Notes under the pieces: model-generated | Database searches by the model: none | Told to the model about the DNA's origin: nothing | Seen by the model: only the letters and a program-made list of their open reading frames with translations | Translations under genes and position numbers: made by a program | In this document: piece after piece, positions 1 to 7,976 of the stretch | Numbering within the stretch: position 1 is the stretch's first letter | Layout: every line of letters begins with the position of its first letter | Assembly: GCF_011742145.1 (NCBI RefSeq) | Contig: NZ_JAAQQU010000038.1 | Span: 92,883 to 156,882 of the forward strand | Direction of reading: 5' to 3' | Origin: Flavobacterium sp. J49 | GTDB lineage: Bacteria; Bacteroidota; Bacteroidia; Flavobacteriales; Flavobacteriaceae | Length of the DNA: 64,000 nt

Positions 1-952
1 AGATACTGCTACGCTTTCAGCTACTTCAGCTTCGGGTGATGTTAAATGGTATACAACACAAATTGGCGGAACTGCATTGGCTACCGGAAATTCCTTTACA
101 ACGCCATCGATTACTACAACTACAACTTATTATGCCGGTACGGAAACCACTGCAGCGGGCACAGCAGGTTTAGTCTACACCTCAGATGGTTACGGAAGCG
201 GTAATACCAACAGAGGTTTGGCGTTTAATTTATCTAACTCAATTATTTTAAACTCGGTTAAAGTATATCCACAACAAAATCCCGGTGGTTCAGGTCCATT
301 ACCGATAACCATCAAAGTATTACAAAACGGCATTCAAGTTCCCGGTACAACTGAAGTAACTTTTACACCAAATACATTCTCTGATTGGTCTCCAACGACA
401 GTGGCACAAACTGTTACGCTTAATTATACATTATCTGCTGGCGACAACTATTCCCTTGAAATTACAGATGGAGCAACTTATGACAATGCCTTGGCTTATG
501 TGAGCCCGTTTCCGAATCCTTTTCCGGTTACTAGTGGAGCTGTATCTATAATTGGCGGAATTGACAATGGTTTTATAGACACTTATAGCTATTACTATTT
601 CTTCAATTGGGATATTACAGAAGTATGTTCTTCCGCAAGAGTTGCGGTGGTTGCTACCGTTCAAACCGCTGATGATTGTGGTTTAGGAACAGCTCCTAAT
701 TCATCATTATCCAGAGTGGTGGCTTATCCGAACCCTTACAGCCAAACTTTTAAATTAGACATTCAAACCAATAATACTGCTGATGTGGTCATCAAAGTGT
801 ATGACATGATTGGCAGATTAATCGAAAATCAAACGGTTGGTTACAATGATTTATCTCAATTGGAAATCGGTAACGGCTATCCTTCGGGCATTTACAATGT
901 ATCAATAACCCAAGAAGGCAAAGCAAAAACCCTTCGGGTGATTAAAAGATAA
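1..952 (+). CDS. T9SS-secreted protein, C-terminal part (5' end outside window)
   Basis: The frame is open from base 2, so the gene begins upstream of the window; the TTG at 77 is only an internal Leu codon. The visible part starts with an Ig-like segment (VKWYTTQIGGTALATG), continues with a beta-rich stretch, and ends in a type A T9SS sorting domain: YPNPY about 75 residues from the end, then KVYDMIGRL, PSGIYNV and the terminal TLRVIKR. Such domains direct a protein through the type IX secretion system to the cell surface, where they are usually cleaved off. The substrate or adhesive role cannot be told from this fragment. A strong hairpin terminator follows. Confidence 0.9.
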   Translation, partial: DTATLSATSASGDVKWYTTQIGGTALATGNSFTTPSITTTTTYYAGTETTAAGTAGLVYTSDGYGSGNTNRGLAFNLSNSIILNSVKVYPQQNPGGSGPLPITIKVLQNGIQVPGTTEVTFTPNTFSDWSPTTVAQTVTLNYTLSAGDNYSLEITDGATYDNALAYVSPFPNPFPVTSGAVSIIGGIDNGFIDTYSYYYFFNWDITEVCSSARVAVVATVQTADDCGLGTAPNSSLSRVVAYPNPYSQTFKLDIQTNNTADVVIKVYDMIGRLIENQTVGYNDLSQLEIGNGYPSGIYNVSITQEGKAKTLRVIKR

Positions 953-1004
953 AACCAAACTTCAATGCAATAAAAAACGGCTACTTGAGAAAGTAGCCGT
1001 TTTT
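941..1004 (+). repeat. 64-bp direct repeat, copy 1
   Basis: This stretch covers the last three codons and stop of the T9SS gene (ATT AAA AGA TAA) plus its terminator. It matches 1540-1603 at 62 of 64 positions, differing at 955 (C/A) and 979 (G/A). The copies start 599 bp apart and enclose the small lipoprotein gene. Confidence 0.92.
977..1004 (+). terminator. Rho-independent terminator of the T9SS gene
   Basis: A perfect 10-bp stem, ACGGCTACTT (977-986) with AAGTAGCCGT (991-1000), encloses a GAGA loop and runs into a T tract. A-rich sequence before the stem extends the pairing, so it may also work in the opposite direction. Confidence 0.9.
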
Positions 1005-1116
1005 GTTTATTTGATTTTTTATTGGAATTGAATAGCGCTTGATTAGAAATTATTTTCAAAACTATTTCATTAGATTTGTATTATATGGAGATAAAATAAT
1101 TAAACGATAAATAAAA

Positions 1117-1551
1117 ATGAAGAAAAAAAAAATAATCATTTCTGTTTTATGTATTTTGTTTTTAATCAGCTGCGATCCCATTGATAATCGATTAATAATC
1201 ATTAATAAAACGAATCGCCCTTTATTCTTTACTATATCTAGATTTGATTCCATTGAAGGAGGAAATCCATTTGAAGAATATATAAAAGTCACAAACAAAG
1301 ATACTTTATGGTTAGACAGTGATAATTTTATTAAACCTTATGGTGAAAATAAGTTTCCTGCTATCTCTAGTTGGGAAGACCTAATTAATCATAATTTCAA
1401 TGGTCGTTTGAAATTATTTATTTTTGAGGCCGATACATTAAAAAAATACAATTGGCATGAAATAAAATTCGGCGAAAAAGAATTCAAAAAACTTAATTTA
1501 AGTGTAGATGATTTAAAAAGATTAAATTGGAAAATTGAAATTAAAAGATAA
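1117..1551 (+). CDS. small lipoprotein of unknown function
   Basis: 144 residues. The N-terminus is a lipoprotein signal: KKKK, a hydrophobic core (IIISVLCILFLI) and a lipobox-like LISC with the acylated Cys near residue 19, followed by D-P. The mature part (about 125 residues) is rich in Lys, Asn, Asp and Trp, and I recognise no domain. It is visibly more AT-rich than its neighbours. Its last codons and stop (I-K-R-stop) lie inside the second copy of a 64-bp repeat taken from the end of the upstream T9SS gene, so its C-terminus may have been acquired by recombination. It is convergent with recQ. Confidence 0.75.
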   Translation: MKKKKIIISVLCILFLISCDPIDNRLIIINKTNRPLFFTISRFDSIEGGNPFEEYIKVTNKDTLWLDSDNFIKPYGENKFPAISSWEDLINHNFNGRLKLFIFEADTLKKYNWHEIKFGEKEFKKLNLSVDDLKRLNWKIEIKR

Positions 1552-1603
1552 AAACAAACTTCAATGCAATAAAAAACAGCTACTTGAGAAAGTAGCCGTT
1601 TTT
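1540..1603 (+). repeat. 64-bp direct repeat, copy 2
   Basis: Second copy of 941-1004 (62/64 identical). It covers the last three codons and stop of the lipoprotein gene in the same reading frame as in the T9SS gene, followed by the same terminator. Confidence 0.92.
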
Positions 1604-1604
1604 T
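1576..1604 (+). terminator. Terminator after the lipoprotein gene (repeat copy)
   Basis: Same hairpin as 977-1004, but a G-to-A change at 1578 leaves one A/C mismatch: ACAGCTACTT against AAGTAGCCGT with a GAGA loop, then six T. It lies between convergent genes and may also serve recQ. Confidence 0.8.
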
Positions 1605-1646
1605 ATACTAAATAAAATCTGCCTTCTTAAATCTTCTTTCTGCCTT

Positions 1647-3842
1647 CTAATTCGCCACTTCACTAATAAACTTAATTCGCATCAAACGCAATTCTTCTAT
1701 ATCATAATCGCCATCGAATTCTTTTAGTGCATCTTCAATTTTATCGGATTCAGAATCCATAAAATAGTCGTGGATTTCTTCTTGTTGTTCTTCGTCCAAA
1801 ATTTCGTTAATCCAATAACTGATGTTCAATTTAGTGCCTGAATAAACAATTTGCTCCATCTCTTTGAGCAAAGTATCCATGGTAAATCCTTTCGCCCGGG
1901 CGATGTCATCCAGTGACAGTTTCCGGTCGATGTTTTGGATGATGTATAATTTATTCGAGGAATTGGCACCGGTCGATTTAACGACCAAATCGTCCGGACG
2001 AATGATGTCATTGTCCTCTACATAGCGTTCGATCAACTCCACAAACTCTTTCCCGTATTTTTTGGCTTTGCCTTCGCCAACGCCGTGAACATTACTCAAT
2101 TCATCTATGGTAATCGGATATTTTAGCGCCATGTCTTCTAATGACGGATCTTGAAATACCACAAATGGCGGTACACCGAGTTTTTTGGCTACTTTTTTAC
2201 GCAACTCACGTAGCATGGCCATCAAGGCTTCGTCAGCTGTTCCGCTTGATTTGGCGGCAGTTACTATGGCTTCGTCTTCACTTTCGCTGTATTCATGGTC
2301 TTCCGACATCATGAAAGAAACCGGATTTTTAATAAACGCATGTCCTTTGTCAGAGACTTTTAAAATACCGTAGGTTTCGATGTCTTTGGTCAACAAACCA
2401 TCAACCAAAACCTGGCGAATTAGGGCCATCCAATAACGCTCATCAAAATCGGAACCACAACCAAAGAAAGTTTGGGTATCAGTTCTGTGGGCTTTTATAG
2501 TAGCATTTACTCTTCCTATGAGCGTAAATACAATTTCTTTTGATTTGTATAAATGTTTGGTATCGCGAACGACTTCCAAAAGCATTTTGACTTGGTCTTT
2601 GGCTTCAACTTTGCTTTTTGGATTGCGAACGTTGTCATCCATATCAGCACCTTCACCGGTTTCGCTGTCGAATTCTTCTCCGAAATAGTGCAGCAAGAAT
2701 TTACGTCTTGACATCGAAGTTTCCGCATAAGCTACCACTTCCTGCAACAACGCAAATCCAATTTCCTGCTCGGCTACCGGTTTGCCCGACATGAATTTTT
2801 CTAATTTCTCCACGTCTTTGTAAGAGTAGTAGGCCAAACAATGCCCTTCTCCTCCATCGCGACCGGCACGACCGGTTTCTTGGTAATAACTTTCTAAAGA
2901 TTTCGGAATATCGTGGTGAATTACAAAACGCACATCCGGTTTGTCAATTCCCATTCCGAAAGCAATAGTTGCTACCACTACTTCTACATCTTCCATTAGG
3001 AACATGTCTTGGTGTTTGGCCCGCGTTTTAGCGTCTAAACCGGCGTGATAAGGAACTGCTGAAATTCCGTTTACTTGTAAAACTTCGGCAATCTCTTCCA
3101 CCTTTTTACGGCTTAGGCAATAAATGATACCCGATTTACCTTTGTGCTGTTTGATAAAACGAATGATATCCGCTTCTATATTTTTGGTTTTGGTACGTAC
3201 TTCGTAAAATAAATTCGGACGGTTAAAAGACGCTTTAAAAGTCGTAGCATCAGACATATCCAGATTCTTTAAAATGTCCTCTTGCACTTTTGGCGTAGCC
3301 GTAGCCGTTAAACCTATTACGGGAACATCACCTAATTGCTTAATAATGTGCCTCAGGTTCCGGTATTCGGGTCTGAAATCGTGTCCCCATTCCGAAATAC
3401 AATGCGCCTCATCTATCGCTACGAAGGATATCGGTACACTTTGCAAAAACTCAACGTATTCTTCTTTGGTCAAAGATTCCGGTGCCACATAAAGTAACTT
3501 GGTAATCCCTGAGGTAATATCTTTTTTAACCTGATTGATTTCGGTTTTGGTCAATGATGAATTGAGTACATGAGCGATTCCGTTTTCTGAAGACAAACTT
3601 CGGATGGCATCGACTTGGTTTTTCATTAAAGCAATCAGAGGCGAAACCACTATCGCGGTTCCGTTTTGGATTAAGGCCGGTAGTTGGTAACAAAGTGATT
3701 TTCCACCACCGGTCGGCATTATAACGAAGGTATTATGTTTAGTAATAATACTTTTTATGACTTGTTCCTGTAAACCTTTAAATTGGCTAAAACCAAAATA
3801 CTTTTTTAATTCTTTGTGGATGTCAATTTCGTCTAAATTCAT
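1647..3842 (-). CDS. recQ: ATP-dependent DNA helicase RecQ
   Basis: 731 residues. A 3'-5' superfamily 2 helicase of DNA repair and recombination. Visible motifs: Walker A MPTGGGKS (about 42-49), DEAH (144-147), motif VI QETGRAGRDG (321-330), winged-helix region (about 410-515), HRDC domain (about 536-608) and a further C-terminal region with helix-turn-helix character. The four cysteines that bind zinc in E. coli RecQ after the helicase core are absent: the stretch near 375-405 reads TSMSRRKFLLHYFGEE and then GEGADMDD. The ATG at 3842 suits the usual N-terminus. It is divergent from kdsD with closely packed promoters. Confidence 0.95.
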   Translation of the reverse strand: MNLDEIDIHKELKKYFGFSQFKGLQEQVIKSIITKHNTFVIMPTGGGKSLCYQLPALIQNGTAIVVSPLIALMKNQVDAIRSLSSENGIAHVLNSSLTKTEINQVKKDITSGITKLLYVAPESLTKEEYVEFLQSVPISFVAIDEAHCISEWGHDFRPEYRNLRHIIKQLGDVPVIGLTATATPKVQEDILKNLDMSDATTFKASFNRPNLFYEVRTKTKNIEADIIRFIKQHKGKSGIIYCLSRKKVEEIAEVLQVNGISAVPYHAGLDAKTRAKHQDMFLMEDVEVVVATIAFGMGIDKPDVRFVIHHDIPKSLESYYQETGRAGRDGGEGHCLAYYSYKDVEKLEKFMSGKPVAEQEIGFALLQEVVAYAETSMSRRKFLLHYFGEEFDSETGEGADMDDNVRNPKSKVEAKDQVKMLLEVVRDTKHLYKSKEIVFTLIGRVNATIKAHRTDTQTFFGCGSDFDERYWMALIRQVLVDGLLTKDIETYGILKVSDKGHAFIKNPVSFMMSEDHEYSESEDEAIVTAAKSSGTADEALMAMLRELRKKVAKKLGVPPFVVFQDPSLEDMALKYPITIDELSNVHGVGEGKAKKYGKEFVELIERYVEDNDIIRPDDLVVKSTGANSSNKLYIIQNIDRKLSLDDIARAKGFTMDTLLKEMEQIVYSGTKLNISYWINEILDEEQQEEIHDYFMDSESDKIEDALKEFDGDYDIEELRLMRIKFISEVAN

Positions 3843-3865
3843 TCTGTGTTAATGGTATTTTTACA

Positions 3866-3881
3866 TAAATTTGCAAACATA
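3866..3881. promoter_or_regulatory. Abutting -7 elements of kdsD (+) and recQ (-)
   Basis: TAAATTTG at 3866-3873 on plus and TATGTTTG at 3874-3881 on minus both fit the Bacteroidota -7 consensus TAnnTTTG, and they touch end to end. No exact -33 TTG was found at the normal spacing for either, so the assignment is tentative. If both are used, the two polymerases would face each other. Confidence 0.45.
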
Positions 3882-3928
3882 AAGATACGACTTTCTTTTA
3901 TACATACAAATTTTATCTTATTTCAATT

Positions 3929-4894
3929 TTGATACCTAAAGAAACCATTTTAGCCTCTGCCAAAAAGACCATATTATCAGAAAGTGAAGCCATTGCAAAG
4001 CTGGTGGATTTTGTAAATGACGATTTTGTCCAAACAGTTGAAATCATTTACAACGCCAAAGGAAGATTAGTAGTTACCGGAATCGGAAAAAGTGCCATCA
4101 TTGCCCAAAAAATTGTAGCCACTTTAAACTCTACCGGAACACCGTCCTTATTCCTTCATGCTTCCGAAGCCATTCATGGTGATTTGGGCATGGTACAACC
4201 CGGCGATGTGGTGATTTGTATTTCCAAAAGCGGCAACAGTCCGGAAATTAAAGTTTTGGTGCCTTTATTGAAACGTTTTGGCAATAAATTGGTAGCCATT
4301 ACCGGAAACACTACTTCGTTTTTAGGCAAAGAAGCCGATTATGTTTTGAATACTTACGTGGAAAGCGAAGCATGCCCAAATAATTTGGCACCAACCAATA
4401 GCACTACAGCCCAATTGGTAATGGGTGATGCTTTGGCCGTTTGCCTGATGGAAATGAGAGACTTTACTGCAGAAGATTTTGCCAAATACCATCCCGGCGG
4501 TGCTTTGGGCAAAAAATTATTACTCCGTGTGGGCGATATGCTCGATACCACTCATAAACCGATAGTTGCACCTGATTCTAGTATTAAAACGGTTATTGTA
4601 GAAATCTCCGAAAAGCGTTTGGGTGTTACGGCAGTAGTCGATAATGAAAAAGTAATCGGAATCATTACCGATGGCGATATCCGAAGAATGTTGAACAAAA
4701 CAGAAACGATTTCAGGTTTGGCGGCAAAAGACATCATGACCGTGAATCCGAAGATGATTAAATCAACGGATTTGGTTAGTGATGCCTTGAATATTTTGGA
4801 AGATTTTTCCATTACGCAATTGGTCGTTGTAGATAACGGCGAATACAAAGGCGTTTTACATTTGCATGACATTTTAAAAGAAGGCATTGTATAA
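3929..4894 (+). CDS. kdsD: D-arabinose-5-phosphate isomerase (KdsD/KpsF/GutQ family)
   Basis: 321 residues. It interconverts ribulose-5-phosphate and arabinose-5-phosphate, the first step to Kdo of lipopolysaccharide. An N-terminal SIS sugar-isomerase domain (about 35-190, with GIGKSAIIAQK and the serine-rich CISKSGNSPE) is followed by two CBS domains (about 205-321). This length and order are normal for the family. The start is TTG at 3929; no ATG lies upstream in frame, and the IPKETILASAKKT N-terminus matches the usual beginning. The stop overlaps the tatC start (TAATG). With lptB nearby it forms an envelope-biogenesis run. Confidence 0.92.
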   Translation: MIPKETILASAKKTILSESEAIAKLVDFVNDDFVQTVEIIYNAKGRLVVTGIGKSAIIAQKIVATLNSTGTPSLFLHASEAIHGDLGMVQPGDVVICISKSGNSPEIKVLVPLLKRFGNKLVAITGNTTSFLGKEADYVLNTYVESEACPNNLAPTNSTTAQLVMGDALAVCLMEMRDFTAEDFAKYHPGGALGKKLLLRVGDMLDTTHKPIVAPDSSIKTVIVEISEKRLGVTAVVDNEKVIGIITDGDIRRMLNKTETISGLAAKDIMTVNPKMIKSTDLVSDALNILEDFSITQLVVVDNGEYKGVLHLHDILKEGIV

Positions 4895-5715
4895 TGGTAA
4901 AAAAAGAACTTAAAGAAATGTCCTTTTTAGACCATCTGGAAGAGTTAAGATGGTTACTGGTAAGAAGTACACTTGCTATTATTATCATTGCTTGTGCTTC
5001 TTATTTTATTGACGATTTTATTTTCAATCAAATTATTTTCGGACCCAAAGACCCAAACTTTATCACCTACAAATTCTTTTGTGAGGTGACGCGTTTCTTT
5101 GGCGTAGATGATTCTTATGCTTGTGCCACTGAATTTTCTTTTATCATTCAAAACACTGAAGTTGGCGGGCAGTTTTCAATTTACCTCTGGATACTAATAA
5201 CCACCGGCTTTGTGCTGGGTTTCCCTTATATTCTCTGGGAGTTATGGAAATTTATTAGACCGGCATTATATGAAAACGAACGTAAAAAAGCAGGCTTGTT
5301 TATCGTTGTGTCATCGTTGCTGTTTTTTATCGGAGTGCTTTTTGGGTACTTTATTATTGTTCCTTTGACCATCAATTTCTTCGCCACTTTTAATGTAAGT
5401 GACACGATTATCAACCAATTTACGGTGGAATCCTATATCAGCATGATTAAAACCTCGGTAATTGTAAGTGGTTTGGTTTTCGAACTTCCGATTATCATTT
5501 ACTTTTTAACCAAATTAGGATTGGTAACACCCGAATTTTTGAGAAAATACAGAAGAGCTGCGATTGTAATCATACTGATTGTAGCCGCCATAGTGACGCC
5601 ACCCGATATTCCGAGTCAGGTGATCGTTTCTATTCCGATATTGGTTTTATATGAAGTGAGTATTTTAATTTCCGCAGTAGTGGTCAAAAAAGAAAAAGAA
5701 AAAGAAAATGGCTGA
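4894..5715 (+). CDS. tatC: Sec-independent protein translocase TatC
   Basis: 273 residues. Integral subunit of the twin-arginine translocon that recognises Tat signal peptides in the inner membrane. The N-terminal MSFLDHLEELRWLLVRS is the conserved TatC cytoplasmic motif, and six membrane segments follow. The loop after the first segment (FGPKDPNFITYKFFCEVTR) is long, as in other Bacteroidota. It is translationally coupled to kdsD (TAATG) and overlaps the next gene by 8 bp. No tatA or tatB lies in the window. Confidence 0.95.
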   Translation: MVKKELKEMSFLDHLEELRWLLVRSTLAIIIIACASYFIDDFIFNQIIFGPKDPNFITYKFFCEVTRFFGVDDSYACATEFSFIIQNTEVGGQFSIYLWILITTGFVLGFPYILWELWKFIRPALYENERKKAGLFIVVSSLLFFIGVLFGYFIIVPLTINFFATFNVSDTIINQFTVESYISMIKTSVIVSGLVFELPIIIYFLTKLGLVTPEFLRKYRRAAIVIILIVAAIVTPPDIPSQVIVSIPILVLYEVSILISAVVVKKEKEKENG

Positions 5716-6055
5716 TTTAGTACAAGAATTTAACGACTATCGTTCTAAAATGAACGAAAAGTTATTGGCCGACAATAACAAAATTGTAAAGCGAATTTTC
5801 AACCTAGACACCAATGCTTATGCAGAAGGCGCTTTGGATGTCAAAACCAAAGAACTATTGGGTTTAGTGGCCTCAACCGTATTGCGTTGTGATGACTGTA
5901 TCAAATACCATTTGGAAACGAGCTACAAAGAAGGCATCACCAAAGAAGAAATGATGGAAGCCATGGGCATTGCTACTTTAGTCGGCGGAACCATTGTCAT
6001 TCCGCACCTAAGAAGAGCTTACGAGTTCTGGGAAGCGTTAGAAGAAAATAAATAA
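5708..6055 (+). CDS. AhpD-like / carboxymuconolactone decarboxylase family protein
   Basis: 115 residues, all alpha. It carries the redox motif CDDCIKYH (Cys61, Cys64, His68), the CxxCxxxH arrangement of AhpD-type alkylhydroperoxidases, followed by a helix with GGTIVIPHLRRA. A role in thiol-based peroxide or disulfide chemistry is plausible, but the substrate is unknown. Single-domain, short members like this often follow tatC in flavobacteria. The 8-bp overlap with tatC suggests coupled translation. Confidence 0.85.
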   Translation: MADLVQEFNDYRSKMNEKLLADNNKIVKRIFNLDTNAYAEGALDVKTKELLGLVASTVLRCDDCIKYHLETSYKEGITKEEMMEAMGIATLVGGTIVIPHLRRAYEFWEALEENK

Positions 6056-6137
6056 TTGTTAAATGGTGGATTTGGTGATTTGTTTATTCGTTAATTTGTC
6101 GAATAACCAAATACACGAATAACCGAATAACCTCAAA

Positions 6138-6878
6138 ATGAAGTTAAGAGCCGAAAATTTAGTCAAAACCTACAAAGGCAGAAGTGTTGTTAAAGGCATC
6201 TCTGTAGAAGTAAATCAGGGAGAAATTGTTGGTCTTTTAGGGCCAAACGGTGCCGGAAAAACCACTTCTTTCTATATGATTGTAGGCTTGGTAAAACCCA
6301 ATTCCGGAAACATCTATTTGGATGACATGAACATCACCGATTTTCCGATGTACAAGCGTGCCCAACACGGGATTGGTTATTTAGCCCAAGAAGCTTCGGT
6401 CTTCCGAAAATTGAGTATTGAAGATAATATTTTGAGTGTTTTACAACTCACCAAACTCAGCAAAGAAGAACAAGTGGCCAAAATGGAAAGTTTGATTGCC
6501 GAATTCAGTTTGGAACACATTCGAACCAACCGCGGTGATTTGCTTTCGGGTGGAGAAAGAAGAAGAACAGAAATCGCTCGCGCCTTGGCAACGGATCCGA
6601 AATTTATTTTGTTGGACGAGCCTTTCGCCGGAGTTGACCCGGTGGCGGTAGAAGACATTCAAAGAATTGTAGCCCAATTAAAAAACAAAAATATCGGTAT
6701 CTTAATCACCGACCACAACGTTCAGGAAACGTTAGCCATTACCGATAAAACCTATTTGATGTTTGAAGGAGGAATTCTAAAAGCCGGAATTCCGGAAGAA
6801 TTGGCGGCAGACGAGATGGTAAGAAAGGTATACCTCGGACAAAACTTTGAATTGCGTAAAAAGAAATTGCATTTTTAA
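6138..6878 (+). CDS. lptB: LPS export ABC transporter ATP-binding protein LptB
   Basis: 246 residues. Cytoplasmic ATPase of the LptB2FGC complex that extracts LPS from the inner membrane. Walker A GPNGAGKT (35-42), a Q-loop near YLAQEASVF, signature LSGGE (136-140), Walker B FILLDE (156-161) and the H-loop ITDHNV are all intact. The ITDHNVQETL stretch and the C-terminal AADEMVRKVYLGQNFELRK are characteristic of LptB rather than other ABC ATPases. It stands with kdsD in an envelope gene run; the 82-bp gap before it contains nothing recognisable. Confidence 0.95.
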   Translation: MKLRAENLVKTYKGRSVVKGISVEVNQGEIVGLLGPNGAGKTTSFYMIVGLVKPNSGNIYLDDMNITDFPMYKRAQHGIGYLAQEASVFRKLSIEDNILSVLQLTKLSKEEQVAKMESLIAEFSLEHIRTNRGDLLSGGERRRTEIARALATDPKFILLDEPFAGVDPVAVEDIQRIVAQLKNKNIGILITDHNVQETLAITDKTYLMFEGGILKAGIPEELAADEMVRKVYLGQNFELRKKKLHF

Positions 6879-6911
6879 ACACAAATTGCACAGATTTTTA
6901 GAGATTTTTAT

Positions 6912-7139
6912 ATGAAACCATCTAAAGAACTTCAAGAAGAATGGGCCAAAAATCCCAGATATTGGAAACTTGGCGGATTGTTTTATTTCAATAGAGAAGA
7001 CGACCGACTTTTAGTGGATAAACCGAATCCAACCTACGGAACAACTTTCAATTTTGCGCATAAACAATCATACTTGTACCTATTGCTGATCTTTTCCTTT
7101 TTTGGGTTTATAGTTTTTATGGTCACAAGAAATCACTAA
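6912..7139 (+). CDS. DUF5808-like small membrane protein
   Basis: 75 residues. The central segment YWKLGGLFYFNREDDRLLVD, followed by the GTTFNFAH stretch, resembles the DUF5808 pattern (W-x-x-G-x-F-Y-x-N-x-D-D-x-R, then a T-x-N-F element). One membrane segment follows at about 51-70 (YLYLLLIFSFFGFIVFMV), so a cytoplasmic soluble domain is likely anchored at its C-terminus. No function is known. It is 33 bp after lptB and ends at the bidirectional terminator shared with pssA. Confidence 0.7.
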   Translation: MKPSKELQEEWAKNPRYWKLGGLFYFNREDDRLLVDKPNPTYGTTFNFAHKQSYLYLLLIFSFFGFIVFMVTRNH

Positions 7140-7166
7140 AAAAGCTTCCTAAACGGAAGCTTTTTT
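7138..7166. terminator. Bidirectional terminator between the DUF5808-like gene and pssA
   Basis: A 12-bp perfect stem, AAAAAAGCTTCC (7138-7149) with GGAAGCTTTTTT (7155-7166) around a TAAAC loop, has a T tract on both strands. The pssA stop codon (7149-7151, minus) and its last five codons lie inside the hairpin; the plus-strand gene ends at 7139 on its edge. Confidence 0.92.
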
Positions 7167-7865
7167 AGTAACTATATTATTGAAAACCGATAGTAACACA
7201 TAAAGCAAAATAATCAACGGAACGGCCAATATCTGAAGGAAAACCAACATCAAAACAGAGATTATCAAAAAGAAAATCTGCAGCTTATATTTGGCAAAAG
7301 TGAAATTTTTAATCTTCAAGGAGAACAACGGAATTTCGGCGTTCATGATGTAAGCACTCAAAAATGTCATCAGCAACAATACCCATTTGTCATAAAAAAT
7401 ACCCAAATCAATATCCTGATGAAAGTAATCGGCAATAACCGGTAAACTCGTAAAAAACAAACTATTAGCAGGCGTTGGCAAACCAATAAAAGAATCCGAT
7501 TGACGCGTATCGATATTAAATTTCGCCAAACGATAACAGGCACCTAATGTAATGACAAACCCTAAAAACGGCACATAACTTTCTATACCAAAAGCATGAT
7601 AATCACGTAAAAGAACAAACATCACATAACCCGGCACAACACCACTTGTCACCATATCCGCTAATGAATCCAATTGTACTCCTAACGGTCCGGCAACACC
7701 AAACTTTCGGGCAAAGAATCCATCAAAAAAGTCAAAGAAAATTCCGAGACTGACAAAATAAAAAGCCCATTCATATTGGGCATTAGAAACAAAAACAAGC
7801 GCCACGCAACCACTAAAGAGATTAAGCATCGTAAATAAGTTGGGAATCTGGGCTTTGATATTCAT
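7149..7865 (-). CDS. pssA: CDP-diacylglycerol--serine O-phosphatidyltransferase
   Basis: 238 residues. Makes phosphatidylserine, the precursor of phosphatidylethanolamine, in the inner membrane. The CDP-alcohol phosphatidyltransferase motif DGx2ARx8Gx3Dx3D is complete: D48, G49, A52, R53, G62, D66, D70. Several hydrophobic segments follow, including paired C-terminal helices. Size is typical of the integral-membrane Gram-positive/Bacteroidota type rather than the E. coli type. The C-terminal codons are built into the terminator hairpin. Confidence 0.93.
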   Translation of the reverse strand: MNIKAQIPNLFTMLNLFSGCVALVFVSNAQYEWAFYFVSLGIFFDFFDGFFARKFGVAGPLGVQLDSLADMVTSGVVPGYVMFVLLRDYHAFGIESYVPFLGFVITLGACYRLAKFNIDTRQSDSFIGLPTPANSLFFTSLPVIADYFHQDIDLGIFYDKWVLLLMTFLSAYIMNAEIPLFSLKIKNFTFAKYKLQIFFLIISVLMLVFLQILAVPLIILLYVLLSVFNNIVTKKASV

Positions 7866-7976
7866 CGATTAAGGTTTGATATTTTTAAAGAAATACAAAT
7901 TTAATACAATAAGTTGCAGACTTCTGCGTTTTATATTCAAGATTTTTATGTGATATTTGTAAAAAGAAAAATTGCC

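Noticed and set aside
77..952. TTG at 77 as a true gene start
   Set aside because: The frame is open to the window edge and encodes domain sequence before it, so the gene begins outside.
7914..7976. Upstream extension of the PorV/PorQ-family gene
   Set aside because: The added residues have no signal-peptide character and the TTG at 7977 gives a standard signal peptide.
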